From contig NZ_JAGGOW010000009.1 of assembly GCF_018614135.1 (NCBI RefSeq), forward strand, positions 27,456 through 91,455: a DNA stretch of 64,000 nt, given 5' to 3'. Below are positions 51,940 to 60,697 of this stretch, piece by piece. A model generated the notes under the pieces. That model was given only the letters and a program-made list of their open reading frames with translations, was not told the origin of the DNA and made no database searches. Numbering within the stretch: the stretch's first letter is position 1; every line of letters begins with the position of its first letter. Made by a program: the position numbers and the translations under genes. This DNA comes from Streptomyces sp. ISL-66 (GTDB lineage: Bacteria > Actinomycetota > Actinomycetes > Streptomycetales > Streptomycetaceae).

Positions 51940-54761
51940 GTCTGACCGGAACGGCGTGCATGCGCCCCGGCTGCCCGGGGTCGTACGAGGACATGGGCGG
52001 CGGCGAGCTCTACTGCGGCACCTGCGGGCTGGCCCCGGCCGGCGCCGTCGCGGCGGGCGCCGAAGAGCTGGTGTCCGTGCCGACGGCGATGACGAGCGCG
52101 GCGCGCCACGGGGACTCGCAGGGGTCCCACGGCTCCTACGGGTCGCAGGGATCCCACGGGTCCGGCCGGTCCTCGTCCTCTTCGTCGTCCTCGCGTGCCT
52201 CCCGCTCCTCGCGCTCGTCCTCCTCCCGGCGCTCGGTGTCCGGCCGGCTCTCGCGCGCCGTGGCGGGCGGCACCGCCTCCACCCGCTCGGTGTCGGTGCG
52301 CAGCTCGGGCTCGGCCGCCTCGTCCTCGGGACGCAGCCGGCTCGGGGCCGGGCTGGTCAACATGCCGGAGGTGCCTCGTCCGGATCCTTCGGCGGCGGTG
52401 CTGGAGAACCCGGAGGTGCCGGAGCGCAAGCGGTTCTGCTCGCGCTCGGACTGCGGTGCTCCGGTGGGCCGGGCGCGCGGTGAGCGGCCGGGACGGACGG
52501 AAGGTTTCTGCACCAAGTGCGGGCATCCGTACTCCTTCGTGCCCAAGCTCCGCGCGGGCGATCTCGTCCACGGCCAGTACGAGGTGGCCGGCTGCCTCGC
52601 GCACGGCGGCCTCGGCTGGGTCTACCTCGCGGTGGACCGGGCCGTGTCGGACCGGTGGGTGGTGCTCAAGGGCCTGCTGGACACCGGCGACCAGGACGCG
52701 ATGGCGGCCGCGATCTCGGAGCGGCGCTTCCTCGCGGAGATCGAGCACTCCAACATCGTGCGGATCTACAACTTCGTGGAGCACCTGGACCAGCGGACCG
52801 GTTCGCTGGACGGGTACATCGTCATGGAGTACGTCGGCGGCAAATCGCTCAAGGAGATCGCCAACGAGCGGCGGCGGCCGGACGGCCGGCGCGATCCGCT
52901 GCCGGTCGAGCAGGCCTGCGCGTACGGCATCGAGGCGCTGGAGGCGCTCGGCCACCTGCACAGCAGGAACCTCCTGTACTGCGACTTCAAGGTCGACAAC
53001 GCCATCCAGCAGGCAGACCAGCTGAAGCTGATCGACATGGGCGCGGTGCGGCGGATGGACGACGAGGAGTCGGCCATCTACGGCACCGTGGGCTATCAGG
53101 CGCCGGAGGTCGCGGAGGCCGGACCGTCGGTCGCCTCCGACCTGTACACGGTGGCGCGCACGCTGGCCGTCCTGACCTTCGACTTCCAGGGGTACACGAA
53201 CGTCTTCGTGGACTCGCTGCCCGACCCGCAGCACATCGAGGTGTTCGGGCGGTACGAGTCCTTCTACCGGCTGCTGGTCCGGGCCACCGATCCGGATCCC
53301 GGACGGCGGTTCGCGTCCGCGCAGGAGATGGCGGACCAGCTGACCGGAGTGCTGCGGGAGGTCGTCGCACTCCAGACGGGCCGGCCGAGGCCGCAGGTCT
53401 CCACGCTGTTCGGGCCGGAGCTGCGGGTCCCCGACGACCGGCTGTTCACCGACGAGTCGGGGGCGGAGGCCTCCTGGCTGGGCGGCCGGGCCGAGAAGCG
53501 GCGGGGATCCCGGCGCGGACGGGCGGCCGGAGCAGCACCCTCCACTTCCCCTGGCTCCACTTCTCCAGGCTCCGCTTCGGCGGGCTCGGCTTTCCCGGGC
53601 TCGGCTTCGGCGGCGCTGCCGGTGCCGGGGGGACCCGTCGGCCGGGGTGCCGGTCCGGCTTCCGCCCCGCTGGTCCCGCCCCCGGCGGGTCCGATCACCG
53701 GGTACGGCACGACCGGGCTCGTGACCACCGCGACGCACAGGGCCGCCGACCCGGCCGTACCGGCCCCGCGCCAGGCACCGCCGGCCGTGCCGCCGCATTC
53801 GGCCGAGGGAGCCCTGCTCCGGCGGCCGGAGCGGTCGACGCTCGACGCCCGCGAGGCCGCACTGGCGCTGCCCGTGCCGCTGGTCGACGCCGCCGATCCC
53901 AACGCCGGCTTCCTGGCGGGCCTGATGGCTTCCGCCCCCGCCGATCTGCTGGCCGTGCTGAGCTCGGCGCCCGCCGAATCGGCCGAGCTGCGGCTGCGGG
54001 AGCTCCGGGCCCGGCTCGAACTGGGCGGCACCGACGCGGACCTCGTCGCCGACGCGCTGCTCCGGCTGGAAGAGCGGCATCCGGACGACTGGCGGGTGGT
54101 GTGGGCCCGCGGCATCGCCTCGCTGGCCTTCGGGGAGGACGAGACGGCGGCCCTGTCCTTCGACGCCGTCTACGACGCCTTCCCCGGCGAACCGGCGCCG
54201 AAGCTGGCCCTGGGCCTGTGCGCCGAGGTGCTCGGGCAGCTGGACAACGCCGCCGACTACTACCGCCTGGTGTGGACCACGGACCCGGGCTTCGTGGGCG
54301 CGGCCTTCGGGCTGGCCCGGGTGCAGCTGGCCGCCGGGGACCGCAACGGAGCCGTGCGCACGCTGGAATCCGTACCGGAGGTGTCCATCCACCACACCGC
54401 CGCGCGGGTGGCGGCCGTACGGGCACGCCTGCGCGACCGGTCACCGCGGGAAGCGCTGCTGCCGGATCTCGCGGCGGCCGCGGCGCAGGTGGAGGCGTTG
54501 GGAAGGTTCGGTCTGGACTCGGTGCGCCACGAGCGGCTGCGGGCGGAAGTTCTGGGCTCGGCGCTGAACTGGGTACTGTCGGGTAGCCGGGGTTCCGATT
54601 CCGGTCGTACCTCGCTGCTCGGTTGCCAACTGGACGAGCGGGGGCTGCGCTTCGGCTTGGAGCGCTCGTACCGCGTGCTGGCTCGGCTGGCGCAGCGGGG
54701 CGAGGAGAGGATCGAACTGGTGGAACGGGCAAACCGTTTCCGTCCCCGGACGTGGGTGTGA
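51936..54761 (+). CDS. PknG-like serine/threonine protein kinase with zinc ribbons and TPR domain
   Basis: A 941-residue soluble kinase. Order: zinc ribbon 1 (CMRPGCPG ... YCGTCG, residues 9-29); a Ser-rich disordered stretch (about 55-135); a second, rubredoxin-like ribbon (FCSRSDCG ... FCTKCG, about 167-195); the kinase domain (about 205-480; CLAHGGLGWVYLA, VVLKGLL, EYVGGKSL, YCDFKVDN, IDMGAVRR); a Ser/Pro/Ala linker; and a C-terminal TPR region (about 650-900). Ribbon-kinase-TPR is the PknG architecture. The catalytic loop is Y-C-D-F-K-V-D-N, not HRD-LKPEN: Asp and Lys are kept, while His-Arg is replaced, as PknG also departs from HRD. ATG 51936 overlaps the previous stop (ATGA). Confidence 0.9.
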   Translation: MSLTGTACMRPGCPGSYEDMGGGELYCGTCGLAPAGAVAAGAEELVSVPTAMTSAARHGDSQGSHGSYGSQGSHGSGRSSSSSSSSRASRSSRSSSSRRSVSGRLSRAVAGGTASTRSVSVRSSGSAASSSGRSRLGAGLVNMPEVPRPDPSAAVLENPEVPERKRFCSRSDCGAPVGRARGERPGRTEGFCTKCGHPYSFVPKLRAGDLVHGQYEVAGCLAHGGLGWVYLAVDRAVSDRWVVLKGLLDTGDQDAMAAAISERRFLAEIEHSNIVRIYNFVEHLDQRTGSLDGYIVMEYVGGKSLKEIANERRRPDGRRDPLPVEQACAYGIEALEALGHLHSRNLLYCDFKVDNAIQQADQLKLIDMGAVRRMDDEESAIYGTVGYQAPEVAEAGPSVASDLYTVARTLAVLTFDFQGYTNVFVDSLPDPQHIEVFGRYESFYRLLVRATDPDPGRRFASAQEMADQLTGVLREVVALQTGRPRPQVSTLFGPELRVPDDRLFTDESGAEASWLGGRAEKRRGSRRGRAAGAAPSTSPGSTSPGSASAGSAFPGSASAALPVPGGPVGRGAGPASAPLVPPPAGPITGYGTTGLVTTATHRAADPAVPAPRQAPPAVPPHSAEGALLRRPERSTLDAREAALALPVPLVDAADPNAGFLAGLMASAPADLLAVLSSAPAESAELRLRELRARLELGGTDADLVADALLRLEERHPDDWRVVWARGIASLAFGEDETAALSFDAVYDAFPGEPAPKLALGLCAEVLGQLDNAADYYRLVWTTDPGFVGAAFGLARVQLAAGDRNGAVRTLESVPEVSIHHTAARVAAVRARLRDRSPREALLPDLAAAAAQVEALGRFGLDSVRHERLRAEVLGSALNWVLSGSRGSDSGRTSLLGCQLDERGLRFGLERSYRVLARLAQRGEERIELVERANRFRPRTWV

Positions 54762-54764
54762 TTG

Positions 54765-56426
54765 ATGTCGATGCATCGGCTGTCTGGCTGCCCCAGCTGC
54801 GCGGAACCCTTGGAGGAGGGTGACCGCTTCTGCGGCCTCTGCGGTTACGCCCTCACGCCTTCCGGCTCCGCGGCCCCGGCCGCCGCGTCGGCGGCTCCGG
54901 TACCGGCTCCGGCCCGGCCGGCGGCTCCGCCCGCCGCTCCGGCTCCTGGGGCCGCTCCGGTTCCAGTGGCCGCTCCGGCTCCGGTGGCCGCTCCGGCTCC
55001 GGCCGTCGCCCCGGCGGTACCCGGCCCGATGGGTGGAGCTCCGGCGCCCGACGACGGCCTCGTGTCCCGCCCCTCCGGCGCCACCGCCTACGGCGAGCGC
55101 ACCGCCTCGGGGTACGCCGGCGAGCCCGCGCCGGGCTGGGGCAGCGTGTCGACGGCCGCCCCCACCCTGATCGGCGGCCCCGAAGGCTGGGCCGACACGA
55201 CGGCCTCCCCGGACCCCGCCCAACCGGACGCTTCCGCTTCCCACTCCGCTTTCACCTCCGCTTCCGCTTCGACTTCCGACGGCGCGGGCCCGCAGGCCCC
55301 GTACGGATCCGCCCTCCAGGGCGGTGCCTCCGGACACGAGCCCCCGTACGGAGACCCCGAACCGCAGGGCCCGCCCCCCGGAGGCGGGACCCGCTTCGAC
55401 ACCCCCGCGCCGCAGGGCCAGTACCCCGCGGGCGAAGCCCCGTACGGCGACCCGCACGAAGGGGCCCCGCACGAAGCGGCCCCGCCCAACGGCGGCCAGT
55501 CGCCCGCCGGTCAGCCGGCCGGCTCCGGCAAGACCTGCGTGGCCTGCCGCGCCGGGCGCGTGGACACCGACGGGTACTGCGAGCACTGCGGGCACGCGCA
55601 GCCCCGCGAGCGGGACCACCTCGAAGAGGAGCTCGGCAGCGTCGCCGCCGTCAGCGATCGCGGGCTGCGCCACCACCGCAACGAGGACTCCTTCGCCGTG
55701 GCGGCCACCGCGCTGCCCGACGGCTCCGCCGCCACCGTGGCCATCGTCTGCGACGGCGTCTCCTCGGCCAGCCGCCCCGACGAGGCTTCGGCCGCCGCCG
55801 CGGCCGCCGCCAACGAGGCCCTGCTCGACGCCCTCCCCCGCGGCGCGCACCCCCAGGAGGCCATGCACGAGGCGATCCTGGCCGCCGCGGCCGCCGTGAA
55901 CGCCCTCGCCCCCGAGGTGCCCGGCGCCCAGAACGCCCCCGCCTGCACCCTGGTCGGCGCCGTCGTCAGCGGCGGACTGCTGACCATCGGCTGGGTCGGC
56001 GACAGCCGCGCGTACTGGGTTCCGGACGACCGCGCCGCGCTCCCCCGGCGCCTCACCGAGGACGACTCCTGGGCCGCCCAGATGGTCGCGGCGGGCCTGA
56101 TGGGCGAGGCCGAGGCCTACGCCGACGTCCGCGCGCACGCCATCACCGGCTGGCTCGGGGCCGACGCGTACGACCTGGAACCCCACACCGCCACCTTCAA
56201 GCCCGACCACGACGGCGTGATCGTGGTCTGCACCGACGGCCTGTGGAACTACGCCGAGTCGGCGCGGGACATCGCCCAGGTGCTCCCCGCCGACGCCGCC
56301 GCCAGGCCCCTGCACAGTGCGCAGGTCCTGGTGGGGCACGCACTCGACGGCGGCGGCCACGACAACGTGACCGTCGCCGTCGTCCCCTTCGCCGCACCCG
56401 AGGGCCCCGCTCCCAGCCAGGCCTGA
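54765..56426 (+). CDS. PP2C-family protein phosphatase with two zinc ribbons
   Basis: A 553-residue soluble phosphatase. Zinc ribbon 1 has Cys at 9, 12, 23 and 26 (CPSCAEPLEEGDRFCGLCG). A Pro/Ala/Gly linker of about 230 residues follows, then zinc ribbon 2 (CVACRAGRVDTDGYCEHCG, about 258-275) and the PP2C domain: HRNEDSF, VCDGVSSA, WVGDSRAYW, TDGLWNY and GGHDNVTVAVV. All metal-binding Asp are present. It starts 3 bases after the kinase stop, so it probably reverses phosphorylation by that kinase on shared targets. ATG 54765 or 54771 could be the start. Confidence 0.9.
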   Translation: MSMHRLSGCPSCAEPLEEGDRFCGLCGYALTPSGSAAPAAASAAPVPAPARPAAPPAAPAPGAAPVPVAAPAPVAAPAPAVAPAVPGPMGGAPAPDDGLVSRPSGATAYGERTASGYAGEPAPGWGSVSTAAPTLIGGPEGWADTTASPDPAQPDASASHSAFTSASASTSDGAGPQAPYGSALQGGASGHEPPYGDPEPQGPPPGGGTRFDTPAPQGQYPAGEAPYGDPHEGAPHEAAPPNGGQSPAGQPAGSGKTCVACRAGRVDTDGYCEHCGHAQPRERDHLEEELGSVAAVSDRGLRHHRNEDSFAVAATALPDGSAATVAIVCDGVSSASRPDEASAAAAAAANEALLDALPRGAHPQEAMHEAILAAAAAVNALAPEVPGAQNAPACTLVGAVVSGGLLTIGWVGDSRAYWVPDDRAALPRRLTEDDSWAAQMVAAGLMGEAEAYADVRAHAITGWLGADAYDLEPHTATFKPDHDGVIVVCTDGLWNYAESARDIAQVLPADAAARPLHSAQVLVGHALDGGGHDNVTVAVVPFAAPEGPAPSQA

Positions 56427-56451
56427 TCCCCGCCCCGAGGAGTTCCGACCG

Positions 56452-57771
56452 ATGGCGAACTTCGCCAAGCCGAGTGCCCCGCGCTTCAGCGTGGACGTGT
56501 ACCAGAACGAGTTCCTCCCCGAGGGCGGCCGCGACGTCCACGCCATCGTGACGGTGACCTCCACCGGGGGAGCCACCGCCACCCGGACGTCCGCGCAGGG
56601 CGCCGCCGTCGTGATCATGGTCGACTGCTCCGGTTCCATGGAGTACCCGCCCGAGAAGATGCGCGGCGCCCGCGAGGCCACCGCCGCCGCCATCGACACC
56701 CTCCGCGACGGCACCGCCTTCGCCGTGATCGCCGGTACGCACGTGGCCAAGGAGGTCTACCCCGGCCAGGGTCTCCTGGCCACCGCCGACGCGACCACCC
56801 GCGCCCAGGCCAAAGAGGCCCTGCGCGGCCTGTCCTGCGGCGGCGGCACCGCCATCGGCACCTGGCTGCGCCTGGCCGACGGCCTGCTGCGCCGGTCGAC
56901 CGCCTCGATCCGGCACGGGATCCTGCTCACCGACGGCCGCAACGAGCACGAGGAACCGGCCGTACTCCGTGCCACCCTCGACGCCTGCGCGGGCCGCTTC
57001 ACGTGTGACGCCCGCGGCGTGGGGACCGACTGGGAGGTCAAGGAGGTCACCGGCATCGCGGGCGCGCTGCTCGGCACCGCCGACATCGTGGCCGATCCGG
57101 CCCGCCTCAGCGCGGACTTCACGCACATGATGGAGAACGTCATGGGCAAGGAGGTCGCGGACGTCTCGCTGCGCCTGTGGACCCCGGTGGGCGTGGAGAT
57201 CCAGTACGTCAAGCAGGTCTCGCCCGCCGTCCACGACCTGACCGACCGCCGCACCGAGGCGGGCCCGCGCGCCGGGGACTATCCGACGGGTTCGTGGGGC
57301 GACGAGTCCCGCGAGTACCACGTGTGCGTACGGGTCCCGGGCGCGGCGGTCGGGCAGGAGATGCTGGCCGCCCGCGCCACGCTCCTCATGCCGGGGGCAC
57401 CCGGTGAGGCGCCGGCCGTCCTCGCCCAGGGCCTGGTCCGCGCGGTGTGGACGAACGACCTCGCCGCGTCGACCGCCATCAACGCCCAGGTGGCCCACTA
57501 CACCGGGCAGGCGGAGCTCGCGCAGGCTATCCAACAGGGCCTGGAAGCCCGCAAACTGGGCGATGTCGGCGGAGCGACGGCCAAGCTCGGCCGCGCCGTG
57601 CAACTCGCGAGCAGCTCGGGCAACGCCGACACCGCCAAGCTGCTCGCGAAGGTGGTGGACGTCGTCGATGCGGCGGCGGGTACTGTGCGACTGAAGGCAA
57701 AGGTCGCCGATGCGGACGAGATGACCCTTGAAACGCGTTCGACCCAAACCGTTCGAGTGAAAAAAGCCTGA
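56452..57771 (+). CDS. von Willebrand factor A domain protein
   Basis: A 439-residue cytoplasmic protein. After a short beta domain, the VWA domain holds the MIDAS motif DCSGSM, the Thr of GGGTAIGTW and Asp of LLTDGRN. A C-terminal part mixes a beta-sandwich region with a helical segment (QAELAQAIQQGLEARKLGD). It lacks the zinc ribbons of its neighbours. VWA proteins act as metal-dependent assembly modules; one beside a kinase, PP2C and FHA protein suggests organising a phosphorylation complex. ATG 56452 follows GAGGAG. It sits 26 bases after the phosphatase gene. Confidence 0.88.
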   Translation: MANFAKPSAPRFSVDVYQNEFLPEGGRDVHAIVTVTSTGGATATRTSAQGAAVVIMVDCSGSMEYPPEKMRGAREATAAAIDTLRDGTAFAVIAGTHVAKEVYPGQGLLATADATTRAQAKEALRGLSCGGGTAIGTWLRLADGLLRRSTASIRHGILLTDGRNEHEEPAVLRATLDACAGRFTCDARGVGTDWEVKEVTGIAGALLGTADIVADPARLSADFTHMMENVMGKEVADVSLRLWTPVGVEIQYVKQVSPAVHDLTDRRTEAGPRAGDYPTGSWGDESREYHVCVRVPGAAVGQEMLAARATLLMPGAPGEAPAVLAQGLVRAVWTNDLAASTAINAQVAHYTGQAELAQAIQQGLEARKLGDVGGATAKLGRAVQLASSSGNADTAKLLAKVVDVVDAAAGTVRLKAKVADADEMTLETRSTQTVRVKKA

Positions 57772-57860
57772 CATTCTGATCAGACGCACGCCGAAGAAGT
57801 CATAGACGAAGCGAAGAAGAGCCTGCCGCGATGGCGCAGGAAGAAGGAGGAAGCGCCGCG

Positions 57861-58961
57861 ATGCCGACCTGCCCGAACGGGCACCAGTCCGCCTCCGACG
57901 ACTGGTGCGAGGTCTGCGGTCACCGCATGGCTGCCCCCACGGGCACCCCCGCGGCGCCCTCCTACGGCTACGGCTACCCTCCCACCGGCGAGCCGACCGC
58001 CCAGGCCGAGCTCTGCCCGCAGTGCCGCACCCCGCGCGAGGCCATGGCCCCGTTCTGCGAGGAGTGCCGCTACAACTTCCTCACGCGCACGGCGACTTCG
58101 TACACCCCACTCGCCCCGGACGCCCCGGACGCCGGCCAGGGGCACGGCCACGGACAGGGCCACGGACAGGGCCACGGCCACGGCCACGGGCAGGGGCACG
58201 GGCAGGGAACGCCCGGTCCGCCGCCGCCACCACCCGCGCCGCCGCTCCCCTCTCCCAGCGCGCCGTCGGCCCCGCCCGCGTACTCCCAGGACCACTTCGA
58301 GTACCAGGGCTCGCGCCCTTCCCGCGTCAACAGGGCCGCCGAGCCGCTGCAGCGCGAGGACGACTGGATGCTGCCGCCCCCGGCGCACCAGGAGTACCAG
58401 CAGCCCCAGTACCAGCAGCAGCCGCCGCCCCCGCAGCAGCCCCAGTACCAGCAGTCGCCGTCGCAGACGGGGCAGTACGAGCCGCAGCAACAGCACCACC
58501 AGCAGCAGCAGTCACCCCAGTCCCACCAGCCCTTCCCGCCCCAGCAGCAGGGCGGCGGCTCCTGGACCGCGACCATCGGTCCGGACCGCTCGTACTTCAT
58601 GGCGATGATGCAGCGCAGCGGCCCGGAGGCGGCCGGCCTCAGCCTGCCCGCCTACTCCCCCGAGCAGCACCTCCCGCTCGCCGGCGGCCAGATCACCATC
58701 GGCCGGCGCCGCGCCTCGACGGGCGAGTCCCCCGACGTCGACCTGTCGGTGCCCCCGGAGGACCCGGGCGTCTCGCACCAGCACGCGGTGCTCGTCCAGC
58801 AGCCCGACGGCAGCTGGGCCGTGGTGGACCAGAACTCCACCAACGGCACCACCATCAACGGGGGCGAGGAATCCATCCAGCCCTACGTGCCGGTCCCGCT
58901 CGGCGACGGCGACCGCGTCCACGTCGGCGCCTGGACCACGATCACCATTCGCCGGGGCTGA
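57861..58961 (+). CDS. FHA-domain protein with two zinc ribbons and a His-Gly-Gln repeat
   Basis: A 366-residue protein. It has two N-terminal zinc ribbons (CPNGHQSASDDWCEVCG and CPQCRTPREAMAPFCEECR), then a His/Gly/Gln repeat (GQGHGHGQGHGQG type, about 25 residues), Pro-rich and Gln-rich linkers, and a C-terminal FHA domain: ITIGRRRAS, VSHQHAVLV and NSTNGTTING, with the Arg, Ser and Asn that bind phosphothreonine. It is the likely reader of kinase products, in the position where mycobacteria use GarA. AAGGAGG 9 bases before ATG 57861 favours this start; ATG 57831, ten codons earlier, would place that ribosome site inside the gene. Confidence 0.88.
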   Translation: MPTCPNGHQSASDDWCEVCGHRMAAPTGTPAAPSYGYGYPPTGEPTAQAELCPQCRTPREAMAPFCEECRYNFLTRTATSYTPLAPDAPDAGQGHGHGQGHGQGHGHGHGQGHGQGTPGPPPPPPAPPLPSPSAPSAPPAYSQDHFEYQGSRPSRVNRAAEPLQREDDWMLPPPAHQEYQQPQYQQQPPPPQQPQYQQSPSQTGQYEPQQQHHQQQQSPQSHQPFPPQQQGGGSWTATIGPDRSYFMAMMQRSGPEAAGLSLPAYSPEQHLPLAGGQITIGRRRASTGESPDVDLSVPPEDPGVSHQHAVLVQQPDGSWAVVDQNSTNGTTINGGEESIQPYVPVPLGDGDRVHVGAWTTITIRRG

Positions 58962-58974
58962 ACAGCTACCGCTG

Positions 58975-59012
58975 GCGCTGTGGCCGGGAAGGAACCTTCT
59001 CGGCCACAGCGC
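58975..59012. terminator. Bidirectional terminator at the end of the PknG-like cluster
   Basis: A 12-bp outer stem (GCGCTGTGGCCG / CGGCCACAGCGC) continues inward as GAAGG/CCTTC. It begins 14 bases after the FHA stop and touches the stop codon of the convergent methyltransferase. Confidence 0.8.
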
Positions 59013-60004
59013 TAGCCGGCCGGCCCGGCCGGCTCCCCCAGGGGCCACACGTAGGGCCCCTGGGGATCGTCGAGCCACGACCACTGCCCCTGCGCGCTGA
59101 CGGTCACCCCGAAGCGTTCGCGCGCCGGCCGCCCCTCGCGCCGCCACAGGTCCAGCGCCTCCCTCGGGTGCAGCGCGCCCGAGGTCAGCACCAGCATGAA
59201 CTGGAAGCGCTCGTTCTCCACCAGCTCGTACGGGAGCCCCTCCGGCATCCCGTACGTTCCCGGCGGCGCCGCCGTGGCCCCGCGCAGCGGCACGAAGTAC
59301 GCCGAGGTGTGCAGGAAGCGCCCCTCCGCGAGCTCGGCGTCCCGCACGGTCAGCGCGATCAGCCCGGTCGACAGCGGGGCCAGGATCCGCGCGCCCGGCC
59401 GGCACTGCCCGAGCCAGGCGTACGGGATCTGCGGCAGCGTGCAGGTCACCAGGATCCGGTCGAACGGGGCGCGGGAGGGGCAGCCGCGCGCCCCGTCGCC
59501 GGTGACCACGGCGGGCCGGTAGCCGAGCCGGGCCAGGTGCGAGCGCGCCGACTCGGTGATCTCCTCGTCCAGGTCCACGGTGGTGACGAGGTCCTCGCCG
59601 AGGCGATGGCAGAGCAGGGCCGCGTTGTAGCCGGTGCCCGCGCCGATCTCCAGCACGTTGTCCCCGTCGCGGACCTCCAGGGCCTCCAGCATCTTCGCCA
59701 TCAGCGAGGGCTGGCTGCTGGAGGAGACCAGCTCGCCGTCGCGCAGCCGGGTGGCGAGCGGGGCGTCCGTGTAGACCCCGCGCAGCCAGCGCGCCCGCTG
59801 TGCGGGGTCGGGGTCATCGGCCCAGAGCCGCTCGTGGCCCGCGCCGCGGCCGGTGAAGTAGCAGGGGACGAAGACGTGCCGGGGCACGGCGGCGAAGGCG
59901 GCCCGCCAGGCCGGATCGCTCAGCGCCCCGGCGGCGACGAGCTCCCGTACCTGCGCGGCGTGCGCGATCTCCCGCACGTCGCGCGCCTCGGCGTGTGTGC
60001 CCAT
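59012..60004 (-). CDS. PCMT-fold SAM-dependent methyltransferase
   Basis: A 330-residue protein related to protein-L-isoaspartate O-methyltransferase. The SAM-binding motif I is VLEIGAGTGYNAALL, preceded by the family motif SSSSQPSLMAKMLEAL and followed by TVDLDEEI and ILVTCTLPQIP. A C-terminal extension of about 130 residues goes beyond the classic 210-residue enzyme. It might repair isoaspartyl residues or modify a peptide; no RiPP precursor is visible beside it. ATG 60004 has GGAGG only one base upstream, too close for use, so the true start may be slightly different. Confidence 0.85.
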   Translation of the reverse strand: MGTHAEARDVREIAHAAQVRELVAAGALSDPAWRAAFAAVPRHVFVPCYFTGRGAGHERLWADDPDPAQRARWLRGVYTDAPLATRLRDGELVSSSSQPSLMAKMLEALEVRDGDNVLEIGAGTGYNAALLCHRLGEDLVTTVDLDEEITESARSHLARLGYRPAVVTGDGARGCPSRAPFDRILVTCTLPQIPYAWLGQCRPGARILAPLSTGLIALTVRDAELAEGRFLHTSAYFVPLRGATAAPPGTYGMPEGLPYELVENERFQFMLVLTSGALHPREALDLWRREGRPARERFGVTVSAQGQWSWLDDPQGPYVWPLGEPAGPAG

Positions 60005-60179
60005 GCCTCCACTGTCCTGCGGACCGCGCCCCCGGGCTACTCCGGGCGGCTCCGTACGGCGCCGGGCTGCCCCGGGCTGCTCCGCTAGCTCCGGCCGTCG
60101 TCCCCGGCCCCGCGCGCGGGGCGCGATGCGAGGTCCTAGGACCGGGGTCCTCCGTCCGGGCGTCTGAGACGATGGTCGG

Positions 60180-60584
60180 GTGAATGAGATTCCGCGGGGC
60201 ACGGTCCAGGAGCAGACCTTCTACGAGATGGTGGGCGGCGAGGACACCTTCCGCCGCCTGGTGCACCGCTTCTACCAGGGCGTCGCCGAGGACCCGCTGC
60301 TGCGCCCGATGTACCCGGAAGGGGACCTCGGACCGGCCGAGGAGCGGTTCGCGCTGTTCCTGATGCAGTACTGGGGCGGCCCGAACACCTACAGCGAGAA
60401 CCGCGGGCACCCCCGCCTGCGCATGCGCCACGCACCGTTCCAGGTGGACGCGGCCGCGCACGACGCGTGGCTGAAGCACATGCGGGTCGCGGTGGACGAG
60501 CTCGCCCTCGCGCCGGAGCACGAGGCGCAGCTGTGGCGCTACCTGACGTACGCCGCCGCCTCGATGATCAACACCGAGGGCTAG
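60180..60584 (+). CDS. Truncated haemoglobin (group II, TrHbO type)
   Basis: A 134-residue 2-on-2 globin. The haem proximal His is in RMRHAPF, the CD region is PLLRPMYPEGDL, and the conserved Trp of group II is in QYWGGPNTYSENRGHPRL. These proteins bind oxygen, NO or peroxide and protect against nitrosative stress. The start GTG 60180 gives MNEIPRGTVQEQTFYEMVGG, the usual beginning of actinobacterial TrHbO; the ribosome site is weak. It is divergent from the methyltransferase gene. Confidence 0.92.
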   Translation: MNEIPRGTVQEQTFYEMVGGEDTFRRLVHRFYQGVAEDPLLRPMYPEGDLGPAEERFALFLMQYWGGPNTYSENRGHPRLRMRHAPFQVDAAAHDAWLKHMRVAVDELALAPEHEAQLWRYLTYAAASMINTEG

Positions 60585-60697
60585 CCCGCCCGTACGGCGT
60601 CCCGCGCGGGTTCCCGTACGAGGACACCCGAGGACCCCCGAGGACACCTAGGGGCTCCCCTACAAGGCCTCGCGCCCCGGGGCCGCGGCCCTACTGG

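Noticed and set aside
58070..58600. Cys/Trp/Gly-rich minus-strand frame opposite the FHA gene
   Set aside because: It is the complement of Gln/Pro/His repeat codons; not a cysteine-rich peptide gene.
59012..60004. RiPP (FxLD-type) maturation methyltransferase
   Set aside because: PCMT-fold similarity alone is not enough; no precursor peptide, lanthionine synthetase or transporter gene is adjacent.
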